Positions 15,659 through 22,547 of a stretch of 22,547 bases of DNA are shown here, one piece after another. The stretch lies in assembly GCA_009780755.1 (NCBI GenBank), contig WQZL01000016.1:1-22547 (forward strand), given 5' to 3'. Under the pieces are notes generated by a model. That model was given only the letters and a program-made list of their open reading frames with translations, was not told where the DNA came from and did not search any database. Position numbers and translations under genes: made by a program. Origin of the DNA: Promicromonosporaceae bacterium. Its GTDB lineage: Bacteria; Actinomycetota; Actinomycetes; Actinomycetales; Cellulomonadaceae. How positions within the stretch are numbered: the first letter of the stretch is position 1; each line of letters starts with the position of its first letter.

Positions 15659-15688
15659 TACCTTCCCCTTCATCATGCCGAAGGTCTC

Positions 15689-15851
15689 CAGGAAAGGCAA
15701 GCTAGTTGAAGGCGCCCTATGGGCGATGCGGGGGATAACCCCCGTGAGGGTTGGCGGTGATCCTCATGGTGGAGATGTGAGCGAACGCGGGAGGGTTAGG
15801 TCGGCCCGAAACCCTGGCCGCTACCGCTCCTGTCCGGGTACACCTGCCCGG
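15689..15851 (+). ncRNA. Candidate structured RNA upstream of the ABC exporter
   Basis: No convincing protein frame exists here, yet complementary pairs are dense. Helices possible by eye: CAGGA 15689-15693 with TCCTG 15828-15832 (closing); CGCCC/GGGCG 15713-15725; CGGGGG-ATAA-CCCCCG 15729-15744; GCGGT 15754-15758 with ACCGC 15823-15827; AGGGTT/AACCCT 15792-15815; and CCGGG/CCCGG 15834-15851 just outside. Purine-rich unpaired segments lie between them. The nested multi-helix layout and position after a hairpin resemble a folded regulatory or stand-alone RNA. The segment around GTTAGGTCGGC...GAAACC...GCCGCTACC faintly recalls the raiA class from memory; that is not verified. It could instead be the 5' leader of the exporter mRNA. 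Confidence 0.4.
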
Positions 15852-15873
15852 CACCTAATCGAAACGAGATGTA

Positions 15874-16647
15874 ATGCCGCCGATAACCACGCCGATTGCC
15901 ACCGCCTGCGGGTTGGTTAAGACCTACGGCGCGGGTGACACCGCCGTTCACGCCCTGGCCGGGGTGGACGTTGACTTCACCCGCGGTGAGTTCACCGCCA
16001 TCATGGGACCGTCCGGCTCCGGCAAGTCAACACTGATGCACTGCCTGGCCGGGCTGGATCGAGCCACCGCCGGAACCGTCATCGTTGATGACGTAAAGGT
16101 GTCGGGGATGACGGAGCGGCAGCTGACCAGGCTACGCCGCACCCGGATCGGCTTCGTGTTCCAGGCGTTTAACCTGGTGCCCACGCTAACCGCGTTGGAA
16201 AACATCACCCTGCCGCTGGATATCGCACATCAGCGGGTGGATCGAGCACATCTGGAAACCGTGATCGAGGCCGTTGGCCTGAGCGACCGTCTAGGACACC
16301 GCCCAGCCGAACTCTCCGGCGGGCAGCAGCAGCGCGTCGCCTGTGCCCGCGCCCTGGTCGCCAAGCCATCGGTGATCTTCGCCGATGAGCCGACCGGCAA
16401 CCTGGACTCCACGGCAGCCGCCGAGGTTTTAGGCTTCCTGCGTCGCTCCGTGGAGATGCTGGGGCAGTCCGTCGTGATGGTCACTCACGATCCCATCGCC
16501 GCCTCCTACGCCCACCGGGTGTTGTTCTTGGCCGATGGCGCGCTGGTCTCCGAGCTGCGCGACCCCTCCCCGCAGGCCGTACTCGACACCCTGGGCGCAC
16601 TGACCCGTAAAACGGTGGTTGAAATGGAAATGGCAGGTGCCCGCTGA
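15874..16647 (+). CDS. ABC exporter ATPase, MacB/LolD type
   Basis: A 257-residue ATP-binding subunit. Walker A GPSGSGKST is at 45-53, the Q-loop region FVFQAFNLVPTLTALEN follows, the signature LSGGQQQR is at 147-154, Walker B VIFADEPT ends at E172-T174, and the H-loop reads VVMVTHDP. FNLVPTLTALEN and DEPTGNLDS are typical of the MacB/LolD/FtsE branch, which works with FtsX-like permeases. ATG 15874 has a weak ribosome site (GAGA), so expression may depend on the upstream RNA region. The stop overlaps the permease start by one base (TGATG). Substrates in this branch include antimicrobial peptides, lipoproteins and antibiotics; none can be named here. Confidence 0.93.
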   Translation: MPPITTPIATACGLVKTYGAGDTAVHALAGVDVDFTRGEFTAIMGPSGSGKSTLMHCLAGLDRATAGTVIVDDVKVSGMTERQLTRLRRTRIGFVFQAFNLVPTLTALENITLPLDIAHQRVDRAHLETVIEAVGLSDRLGHRPAELSGGQQQRVACARALVAKPSVIFADEPTGNLDSTAAAEVLGFLRRSVEMLGQSVVMVTHDPIAASYAHRVLFLADGALVSELRDPSPQAVLDTLGALTRKTVVEMEMAGAR

Positions 16648-19220
16648 TGCGCCGGGTAGCTCTGCGCGGCATCCGCGCACATATGGTTCGTTCCGTCATG
16701 TCGTTGGTGGCCGTTGCGCTCGGTGTCGCCTTTATTGCCGGAACGATGTCCTTGCGCACCATGCTCTCCGATACCTTCGACTCCATCGTTGATGTCTCCA
16801 TCGCCGGTGACGCCTACGTGCGCGGCGTTGAGGAGGCGGTCATCGCGGCCGACTTCGCCGGTGTGCCCGCCCGTAACCTTATCGATCTCAGCCTTGGTGA
16901 GCGGCTGGCGGCGGTAGATGGCGTCCGCCATGTCGCTCCTGGCGCCGAAGGCCCAGTGGCGCTGATCGGCGCGGACGGCACCGTTGTTGCTTCCGGTGTG
17001 GGGGCGCCCAGCCTGGCCTTGGGTGTCGATGCCGTCAGCGCGTGGGGAGGCGTTGCCGCCGGGCGGATGCCTGCAACCCCGCAGGAGATCGCCTTGGAGG
17101 CCACCACCTTGGCCTCCTCTGGCCTGGCAATCGGCGATACCACCACCGTACTGATTGGCGGTCAGGCCGCTGAAATGACACTGGTTGGTGAGCTGGTTCC
17201 GGCTGGGCCGATGGCCGGGGCCACCGTAGTTATCATCTACCAACCCCTGGCGCTGGAGTTGTTCGCGGCCGATGGGATGACCGGATCGTTTGAGATTCTG
17301 GCCGAGGCTGGCGTTAGCCCAGCGGAGCTGGCCGCCCGCATCGCCCCCGTGCTGGAAGGCGTCTACCCTCCCGCGCAGGTGGTGACGGGTGAGTACCTGC
17401 GGGAGATAAATCGCGAGGCCATCGGCGAGCAGCTGGGCTTCATCACCGTGTTCTTAATGCTGTTTGCCGGTATTGCCATGTTTGTCGGCGGGTTCATCAT
17501 TGCCAACACGTTCGCCATGTCGGTGCAGCAGCGCACGCGAGAGTTCGCCCTCCTGCGGGCCATCGGGGCCGCACCCCGGCAGGTGTTCACCTCGGTGCTG
17601 TTGCAGGCCGGTGCCGTGGGTGTGATCGGTTCGGGGCTAGGCGTGGCGCTCGGTTTCGGGCTATCTGCCCTGATTCGCGTGGGCTTGGCGGCGATGGGGA
17701 TGGGTCTGGCTGACAACATCCCCTTCACCGCCGAGACCGTCATCACCGCTATGGTGGTGGGTACGGTCGTCTCTGTCGTCGCGGCGGCCATTCCGGCTCG
17801 GCGAGCAGCCCTGGTGCCACCCATCGAAGCGATGCGGGCCGATGGCTCAGCTGCCGGTCGTTCGCTTATCCGCCGGGCCGTGTTTGGTGGCCTGCTTACC
17901 GCCCTTGGCGGTGCGGCACTGGTGGCCACCGTGATTTGGCCTCATGCCGAGGCAGCCAACCTGACTTTGACCGCGGGTGTACTCGGTACGCTGATCGGCG
18001 CCCTGGTGTTGATGCCGGTGTTGGCCGGGCGAGTGCTGCGCGTGCTGGCCGTACCCGCGGTGGCGCTGGTTCGCCCGATGGGTCGTCTGGCTCGCGGCAA
18101 CGTCACCCGTAATCCCCGCCGCACGGCCTCAACGGCGGGCGCGCTGATGATTGGGGCCGCGCTGGTGGCCACCGTCTCGGTGATGGCCGCCTCGATGAAC
18201 GAGTCGCTGACCGGCGCCGTCCGTCAGGAGGCGCAGGCAGACTTCATCATGCAGTCGCCGATGTTCCTGGGTCGGATGCCCGAGGGCGCAGTGGCGGCGG
18301 TGGCCGCACTGCCCGAGGTGGAGCGGGTCGCTCCTGTGGGCATGACCAGGGCGGGCGTTGGGCACCACTCCTTTGACGAGCCGATCGGCACGATGGTTGC
18401 AGGAGTCGAGGCCGGGCTGTTGGGTCGCTTCCTGTTCCCGCCGATGGAGCAGGGCGTGTTCGGTGCCACTGGTGATTTGGGGCCAGGTGAGGCGCTAGTG
18501 CAGAACACCGAGTTCCGCAATCACGGCCTAGCGCTTGGCGACACCTTGACCGTGGCCGGACGAAAGGGTGAGGTCGAGGTAACCATCGTTGGTGTCTTCG
18601 GCGGAGCGATGTTCAACCTGCCGCTGATCGTGGCTCAGGAGACGTTGGATGCCATCGCTCCGACACAGGATCAGATGTCCGATCTGGCTCTGGTGGCCGC
18701 TGTCAGCGGGGCCGACCTGGCCGATCTGGAGGATGCCCTAAATGCCGCCGTGGAGCCTTTCATGGTGGTCACCGTGATGGATAGGGACGCGTTTATCGAC
18801 TTCTTAGCCGGGCAGGTGCAGCAGGTGATGACGGTTCTGTTCGCCCTGCTGGCGCTGTCGATCATCATCGCGGTGCTTGGCGTGGTGAACACCCTGGCGC
18901 TGTCGGTGATCGAACGGACTAAGGAGATCGGGCTGCTCCGAGCCGTGGGGCTGGGCCGATTCCAGCTGTCGTCTACGGTGGTGATCGAGTCGATCTTGAC
19001 GGCCGTGTTCGGCACGCTGCTCGGCCTGGCCGTGGGGGTAGCCGTCGCGGCGACACTCCCGGCGGCGATGGCTGGCATGGGGCTAACCACGCTGGCTATC
19101 CCCTTTGGTGGCCTGGCCGTGATTCTCGGTCTGGCCGTGATCGTCGGTCTGCTGGCCGCGGTCTGGCCTGCCATCCGCGCCGCCCGCCTCCCCGTCCTCG
19201 ACGCAATCAGCCACGCCTAA
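16647..19220 (+). CDS. FtsX-like ABC exporter permease (two-repeat, 857 residues)
   Basis: A membrane subunit of a MacB/YknZ-type exporter in the large, duplicated actinobacterial form. An N-terminal helix (about 13-35) is followed by an extracellular MacB_PCD-like domain (to about 255). Three helices carry the FtsX core with QQRTREFALLRAIGAAPRQV near 290. Two central helices follow, then RLARGNVTRNPRRTASTAGALMIGAALVATVSVMA starts the second half. That half has another external domain (about 530-720) and a second FtsX core with ERTKEIGLLRAVGLGR. About ten helices in total fit the family. It is coupled to the ATPase by a one-base overlap. The role is mechanotransmission or export of an unknown lipid, peptide or drug. 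Confidence 0.93.
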   Translation: MRRVALRGIRAHMVRSVMSLVAVALGVAFIAGTMSLRTMLSDTFDSIVDVSIAGDAYVRGVEEAVIAADFAGVPARNLIDLSLGERLAAVDGVRHVAPGAEGPVALIGADGTVVASGVGAPSLALGVDAVSAWGGVAAGRMPATPQEIALEATTLASSGLAIGDTTTVLIGGQAAEMTLVGELVPAGPMAGATVVIIYQPLALELFAADGMTGSFEILAEAGVSPAELAARIAPVLEGVYPPAQVVTGEYLREINREAIGEQLGFITVFLMLFAGIAMFVGGFIIANTFAMSVQQRTREFALLRAIGAAPRQVFTSVLLQAGAVGVIGSGLGVALGFGLSALIRVGLAAMGMGLADNIPFTAETVITAMVVGTVVSVVAAAIPARRAALVPPIEAMRADGSAAGRSLIRRAVFGGLLTALGGAALVATVIWPHAEAANLTLTAGVLGTLIGALVLMPVLAGRVLRVLAVPAVALVRPMGRLARGNVTRNPRRTASTAGALMIGAALVATVSVMAASMNESLTGAVRQEAQADFIMQSPMFLGRMPEGAVAAVAALPEVERVAPVGMTRAGVGHHSFDEPIGTMVAGVEAGLLGRFLFPPMEQGVFGATGDLGPGEALVQNTEFRNHGLALGDTLTVAGRKGEVEVTIVGVFGGAMFNLPLIVAQETLDAIAPTQDQMSDLALVAAVSGADLADLEDALNAAVEPFMVVTVMDRDAFIDFLAGQVQQVMTVLFALLALSIIIAVLGVVNTLALSVIERTKEIGLLRAVGLGRFQLSSTVVIESILTAVFGTLLGLAVGVAVAATLPAAMAGMGLTTLAIPFGGLAVILGLAVIVGLLAAVWPAIRAARLPVLDAISHA

Positions 19221-19231
19221 CCCAGTCCCAG

Positions 19232-19301
19232 CCCCTGCCGAACCGGCCGATCTGGCTACGAACCGCCCCGTTCAGAGCCAGATTAGCCGGTTCGGCAGGG
19301 G
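19232..19301 (+). terminator. Long hairpin terminator after the ABC exporter
   Basis: A perfect 16-bp inverted repeat, CCCCTGCCGAACCGGC (19232-19247) and its complement (19286-19301), is extended inward after a 2x2 internal loop by ATCTGGCT/AGCCAGAT (19250-19257, 19276-19283), with an 18-base loop. The tail TTATTCGATTGTTACTT is T-rich though interrupted. It starts 11 bases after the permease stop, so it most likely ends the exporter transcript. Confidence 0.75.
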
Positions 19302-19359
19302 TTATTCGATTGTTACTTGCCGGGGGTGACAGGAAAGATGGTGGCGCGCATGAAAGGGT

Positions 19360-20298
19360 GTGACTCGAAACAGCAAGCACCTCAACGCCGTGATCGCTGG
19401 GTTTACCCTCGCCCTGGGTGTGGTCGGCTGCGCGCCAGACCGTGCCCCGGTTGTGCTTGATCCCGCGGCAACCCTCGTCTCCCTAGCGTTGGGTTGGGGT
19501 GATTTCCATGAGGGGCACCGCTCCGTCCGGGTAGCTTACGAGGATGGCGCTCATCGGCTGTGGGTCACCTGGGAGACTCATGATCGGACCCAGTTTTTCG
19601 TGCCGGATGGAACACCCTTGGCAGCCAGCGAGGTGACCGCCTTGCGCGCTCTGCTTGATGAGCAGGGCATCGCCTACTGGGATGGCTATGACAGCACTTG
19701 GACCGACGACAACACGAGCGACTTCTCCTTTTCTTTTTCGGCCGCCTTCAGCGACGGCGCAACCATCACCGCCGCCGGTGCCAACGACTTTGGTCATCGT
19801 CCCACCGACAACTTCGGCGCCGAGTTCGCGGCCCTGGCCAACCACCTGCGAGGTCTCGCTGAACGGCACTCAGTTGAACCCGAGTGGGGAGCCATCGCCG
19901 ATTTCCAGATGACCATCGGGTGGCGCGATCCGGCACGCTACCTGCTGCGCCCCCTTACCGATGGCGATTACCAACTCAGTTTGCATCGAGGTCGCGCAGC
20001 CGGAACGGTAACCGTGGCCGTCGGCCCTGACGTGCTGGCACAACTACAAGTTCTGGTAGACCAACTCGAGGTCACGTCGTGGCTTAATGGCATTCCAGAC
20101 GCCCCGCACGGCGGCAGCTTGGATCAGAATGTCTCGGTGTATGTCCGCTTCGACAGCGGACACCATCTCTCAACAGTGGGTTCCGTGCAGCGCCGCGAAG
20201 ACCTTCCGCCGAGCATCGACGCCCTAGTCGCATTCTTCGAGGATCAGTGGATAGCCCATCAGTTACTGATATCCGGTGACGGATATGACGAAGGCTGA
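19360..20298 (+). CDS. Putative lipoprotein of unknown function with internal duplication
   Basis: A 312-residue predicted lipoprotein from GTG 19360. Residues 1-24 form a signal: MTRNSKHLNA, hydrophobic VIAGFTLALG, lipobox VVGC, with C24 to be lipidated. The mature part is acidic and rich in W, F and D. I do not recognise a family. Two stretches look like diverged copies of one beta-rich unit. Residues about 95-163 (LxxLLDEQGIAYWDGYDS ... FSDGATI) and about 227-297 (LQVLVDQLEVTSWLNGIPD ... FDSGHHL) share L-x5-6-I/V-x-x-W-x-G, then an acidic patch, then F-x-S/D-x-G. The ribosome site is poor (AAAGG abuts the start), so the start is less sure than the lipobox. A strong terminator separates it from the exporter, so it is probably an independent gene. 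Confidence 0.75.
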   Translation: MTRNSKHLNAVIAGFTLALGVVGCAPDRAPVVLDPAATLVSLALGWGDFHEGHRSVRVAYEDGAHRLWVTWETHDRTQFFVPDGTPLAASEVTALRALLDEQGIAYWDGYDSTWTDDNTSDFSFSFSAAFSDGATITAAGANDFGHRPTDNFGAEFAALANHLRGLAERHSVEPEWGAIADFQMTIGWRDPARYLLRPLTDGDYQLSLHRGRAAGTVTVAVGPDVLAQLQVLVDQLEVTSWLNGIPDAPHGGSLDQNVSVYVRFDSGHHLSTVGSVQRREDLPPSIDALVAFFEDQWIAHQLLISGDGYDEG

Positions 20299-20384
20299 CG
20301 TCGGCCTGTTGCTCCTCGATATAACCGAGGGCCAATCCCTTATCGAGGCCCGCGCCTCTGGGTGGGCGGCAGAAACCATCGCGG

Positions 20385-22457
20385 TCAGTCTTCGATCAGC
20401 ACCGCGGTGCGGGCCGGTAGCACCATCTCGGCGGCGGCCAGCGATTCACCAGTGTCGCAGCGCCTGCCGGTGACCCCACGAACGATGACCGGCTCATCGG
20501 TGTGGTTCAACCAGAACGTCACCGGGCCGCGTTTGGTGCGGCTCACCCCGGCGGGCAGGCCCGGTTCGACGATGCCCGCCGAATCAAGCACGCGGGCAAG
20601 CAACGTGTCCCGGCCACGGGAGTCGAGGTTGGTGGCCACATACCAGCCAGCCCCCGATCCGCGAGCGCCAGGCAGCATCGTGATCGCGGGCCGTCCCGCC
20701 AGGTCGGTACCGCCGAAGCGGGCCACCACCTGCACCCGCTCATCGTCCACGGCTAAATCGTCGGCTCCCTCGCGGGCGTTGCCGGGCCACGGCGCACCGA
20801 AATCATCCACCAGATCAACCAACGGCGCGGCGGCCGGAGCAACGATGGCGGCGCTGACCCGGTCTATCTCCGGGTCGAGTACCTCGCCCGTGCCCGGCAG
20901 GTAGGGCACGACGCTAAATGGCGCCATTTCCAGCACCCGCACGCCGAGTATGTCGCGGATCGGGCGCAGGTAGCCGCCGAGTACCGCATGGCCAGCGTCG
21001 TCGATCCAGCCGCTCAGGAACGTAACGATCACCTGCGCACCGGCGGCCACGGCCTCACGCAGCCGCGTGGCGGCGGCCTCGGTGAGCCGGAACAGCGAGG
21101 GGACGATGATGATGCGATAGCCGGTCAGGTCGGCCTCGGGGTGCGCGAAATCTGCTACGTGGCCCCGTTCGAACAGGCTGGCGTGCCAGTCGCGCAGGCC
21201 GCGTAGGGCCGTCTTCTCCTCGACCGGACCAACGGCTGCCTCCTGCGCCCAGAAGTTCTGCCAGTCGAGCAGCAGCGCCACATCGGCCTTTATTTCGCCG
21301 CCCAGCACCGCCGCTGCCCCGGTTAACTGCCGACCAAGCCCCACCACCTCGCGCCAGGTGCGGGCCTCGCTGCCCGCGTGGGGCACCATGCCGGAGTGCC
21401 ACGTTTCGGCTCCGGCCTTCGACTGACGCCACTGGAAGTTGAGGATGCCATCGGCGCCGCGGGCCACCGTTTGCAGGGACCACAGCGCATACTGCCCCGG
21501 TCGCTTGACCGCGTTCCGTTCACGCCACTGCACCTGGTTGGGGGCCTGCTCCATCTGGATGAACGGCTTGCCGCCGCCCAGGGAACGCATCAGGTCGGCC
21601 TCGAAGGCGTATGACCGCGCGCCGCGCGGGTCGGCTGGGTCTGGGTAGGAGTCGTTCGAGATGAAATCGACGTGTTTGGCCCACTTCCAGTAGTCCAACG
21701 ACTCCAGTAGCCCCAGGAAGTTGGTGGTCACGGGGATGTCCGGGTTTGCGCGGTGCAGTATCTCCTTTTCAAGCAGGTGCAGCTCAAGCAGGGTATCGGA
21801 GCAGAACTGACGGTAATCGGCCACTTGGCCGGGGTTTGGATAGGTGGGAGTCAGGCCGGGGAGAATCACCTCGTCCCAGGCGGATAGGCGCTGTGACCAA
21901 AAGGCCGTGCCCCAGCCATCGTTCAGCGCAGCGAGGGAGCCGTACTTGGCCTGTAGCCAGGCGCGGAACCGGCCCTCCGTCTCCGCATCGAAACTCTCGT
22001 GTACGTGGCAGGCGTACTCATTGTTGATATGCCAGGCGACGAGCGCCGGATGATGGGCAAACTCATTGGCCAGCGTCTGCACCAGGGCCGCGATCTTGTC
22101 CCGAAATACCTGGCTCGACGGATTGTATGCCTGTCGCGAACCCCACCTAAGTACGTGTCCCTCGCGGGTGATGGGCAGCGTTTCTGGGTACTGGCGACCC
22201 AGCCACGGCGGGGGCGAGGCGGTGGCCGTGGCCAGATCGACGCCGATGCCTGCCGCGTGCAGCCGATCGACGAGCGAACGCAGCCAGCCCAGCTCGTAGC
22301 GGCCCGGCTCCGGTTCTAAAAACGCCCAGGAGAAGATGCCCACGGAGACCACGGTGACCCCCGCCTCCTGCATCAGTTCAAGATCGCGTTCGATGGTCGC
22401 GTCATCCCACTGCTCTGGGTTGTAGTCACCGCCATAGGCGAGCCGGTCGATCAGCAC
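20385..22457 (-). CDS. Second GH42 beta-galactosidase
   Basis: A 690-residue cytoplasmic GH42 enzyme from GTG 22457, with AAAGGA 6 bases upstream. It has the N-terminal motif YGGDYNPEQW. E147 in WHINNEYA is the acid/base and E303 in FIQMEQAP the nucleophile; GMVPHAG and the family's middle and C-terminal domains follow. It shares the whole domain layout with the 8865-10943 enzyme but differs in barrel loops around the active site (FSWAFLEPEPG against MWNWVLLEPREG; MEQAPNQVQW against LEHSTSAVNW). Different galactoside preference is therefore likely. It is on the opposite strand, well apart from the galactan operon, and probably lies downstream of a gene entering from the right edge. The natural substrate is unknown. 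Confidence 0.94.
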   Translation of the reverse strand: MLIDRLAYGGDYNPEQWDDATIERDLELMQEAGVTVVSVGIFSWAFLEPEPGRYELGWLRSLVDRLHAAGIGVDLATATASPPPWLGRQYPETLPITREGHVLRWGSRQAYNPSSQVFRDKIAALVQTLANEFAHHPALVAWHINNEYACHVHESFDAETEGRFRAWLQAKYGSLAALNDGWGTAFWSQRLSAWDEVILPGLTPTYPNPGQVADYRQFCSDTLLELHLLEKEILHRANPDIPVTTNFLGLLESLDYWKWAKHVDFISNDSYPDPADPRGARSYAFEADLMRSLGGGKPFIQMEQAPNQVQWRERNAVKRPGQYALWSLQTVARGADGILNFQWRQSKAGAETWHSGMVPHAGSEARTWREVVGLGRQLTGAAAVLGGEIKADVALLLDWQNFWAQEAAVGPVEEKTALRGLRDWHASLFERGHVADFAHPEADLTGYRIIIVPSLFRLTEAAATRLREAVAAGAQVIVTFLSGWIDDAGHAVLGGYLRPIRDILGVRVLEMAPFSVVPYLPGTGEVLDPEIDRVSAAIVAPAAAPLVDLVDDFGAPWPGNAREGADDLAVDDERVQVVARFGGTDLAGRPAITMLPGARGSGAGWYVATNLDSRGRDTLLARVLDSAGIVEPGLPAGVSRTKRGPVTFWLNHTDEPVIVRGVTGRRCDTGESLAAAEMVLPARTAVLIED

Positions 22458-22488
22458 AGGATTCCTTTCGGTGGAGCGGTGAAGCCTG

Positions 22489-22547
22489 CTACAGCAGGTC
22501 GGCGGGCGGACAGGGATCCATGTCCGCGAACTCCTTGTTTTCCCCGG
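22489..22547 (-). CDS. C-terminal end of an unidentified gene (partial)
   Basis: On the minus strand one frame is open from the right edge for 18 codons and ends at TAG (22491-22489): GENKEFADMDPCPPADLL. It stops 31 bases before the GTG of the second GH42, with the GH42 ribosome site in the gap. Its composition is protein-like and no other frame is better. A transporter gene in operon with the GH42 is the likely context, but the fragment is too short to identify. Palindromic bases here (GGACA.GGATCC.TGTCC, 22508-22525) would then be within coding sequence. Confidence 0.4.
   Translation of the reverse strand, partial: GENKEFADMDPCPPADLL

Noticed and set aside
15675..15920. 81-codon plus-strand frame before the ABC ATPase
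   Set aside because: It has a low-complexity R/G/P composition with no ribosome site and overlaps the ATPase start; helical RNA pairing explains the region better.
20345..20358. Hairpin GAGGC-CCGC-GCCTC between the convergent lipoprotein and GH42 genes
   Set aside because: Only 5 bp with no T-run on either strand; too weak to call a terminator.
20276..20473. 65-codon frame after the lipoprotein (starts VTDMTKADVGLLLLDITEG)
   Set aside because: Its first 35 or so residues look protein-like, but it overlaps the lipoprotein end, lacks a clear ribosome site and runs antisense into the GH42 gene. A small remnant cannot be excluded.
22508..22525. Palindrome GGACA.GGATCC.TGTCC as operator for the second GH42
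   Set aside because: It falls inside the apparent coding tail of the upstream gene and does not match the TGTG-N6-CACA sites; it could be chance.

Overview
The window is a GC-rich actinomycete-type chromosome segment. Codon use is GC-rich, GTG starts follow strong GGAGG-type ribosome binding sites, and it carries a GGTTGAGTAGG...TCGAAACC palindrome of a kind I recall from actinobacterial intergenic regions. Gene content resembles the galactan loci of Bifidobacterium and related Actinomycetales. The organism assignment is inference. I see no tRNA, rRNA, CRISPR array, transposase or phage gene.

Left part (1-10943) is a beta-1,4-galactan utilisation locus. A secreted multidomain GH53 endo-galactanase (minus strand, runs off the left edge) cuts galactan outside the cell. 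A minus-strand operon encodes a solute-binding lipoprotein, two MalF/MalG-type permeases and a LacI-type regulator. It imports the galacto-oligosaccharides but has no ATPase gene. A divergent GH42 beta-galactosidase (plus strand) splits them inside the cell. A TGTG-N6-CACA palindrome overlaps the -10 region of all three promoters and is the likely operator of the LacI protein. A second inverted-repeat type occurs twice, exactly 63 bp apart, in the divergent SBP/GH42 region.

Middle part (11039-14820): galK, a eukaryotic-type UTP-hexose-1-phosphate uridylyltransferase and galE follow GH42 on the plus strand. They form a galactose pathway without a classical galT, as known from bifidobacteria: galactose to Gal-1-P, UDP-Gal, UDP-Glc, Glc-1-P. 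The galK/uridylyltransferase gap holds a large REP-like palindrome.

Accessory part (14826-20298): a Phd/YefM-RelE-type toxin-antitoxin pair (minus). Next is a gene-poor stretch with a 30-residue membrane microprotein in a hairpin-rich transcript and a candidate structured RNA. Then come a MacB/LolD-type ABC exporter (ATPase plus FtsX-like permease), a strong terminator hairpin and an unassigned lipoprotein with an apparent internal duplication.

Right part (20385-22547): a second GH42 beta-galactosidase (minus), preceded by the 18-codon tail of another gene entering from the right edge, probably in the same operon.

The least explained parts are the microprotein and structured-RNA region (15443-15851) and the regulatory architecture of the 8564-8864 intergenic region.
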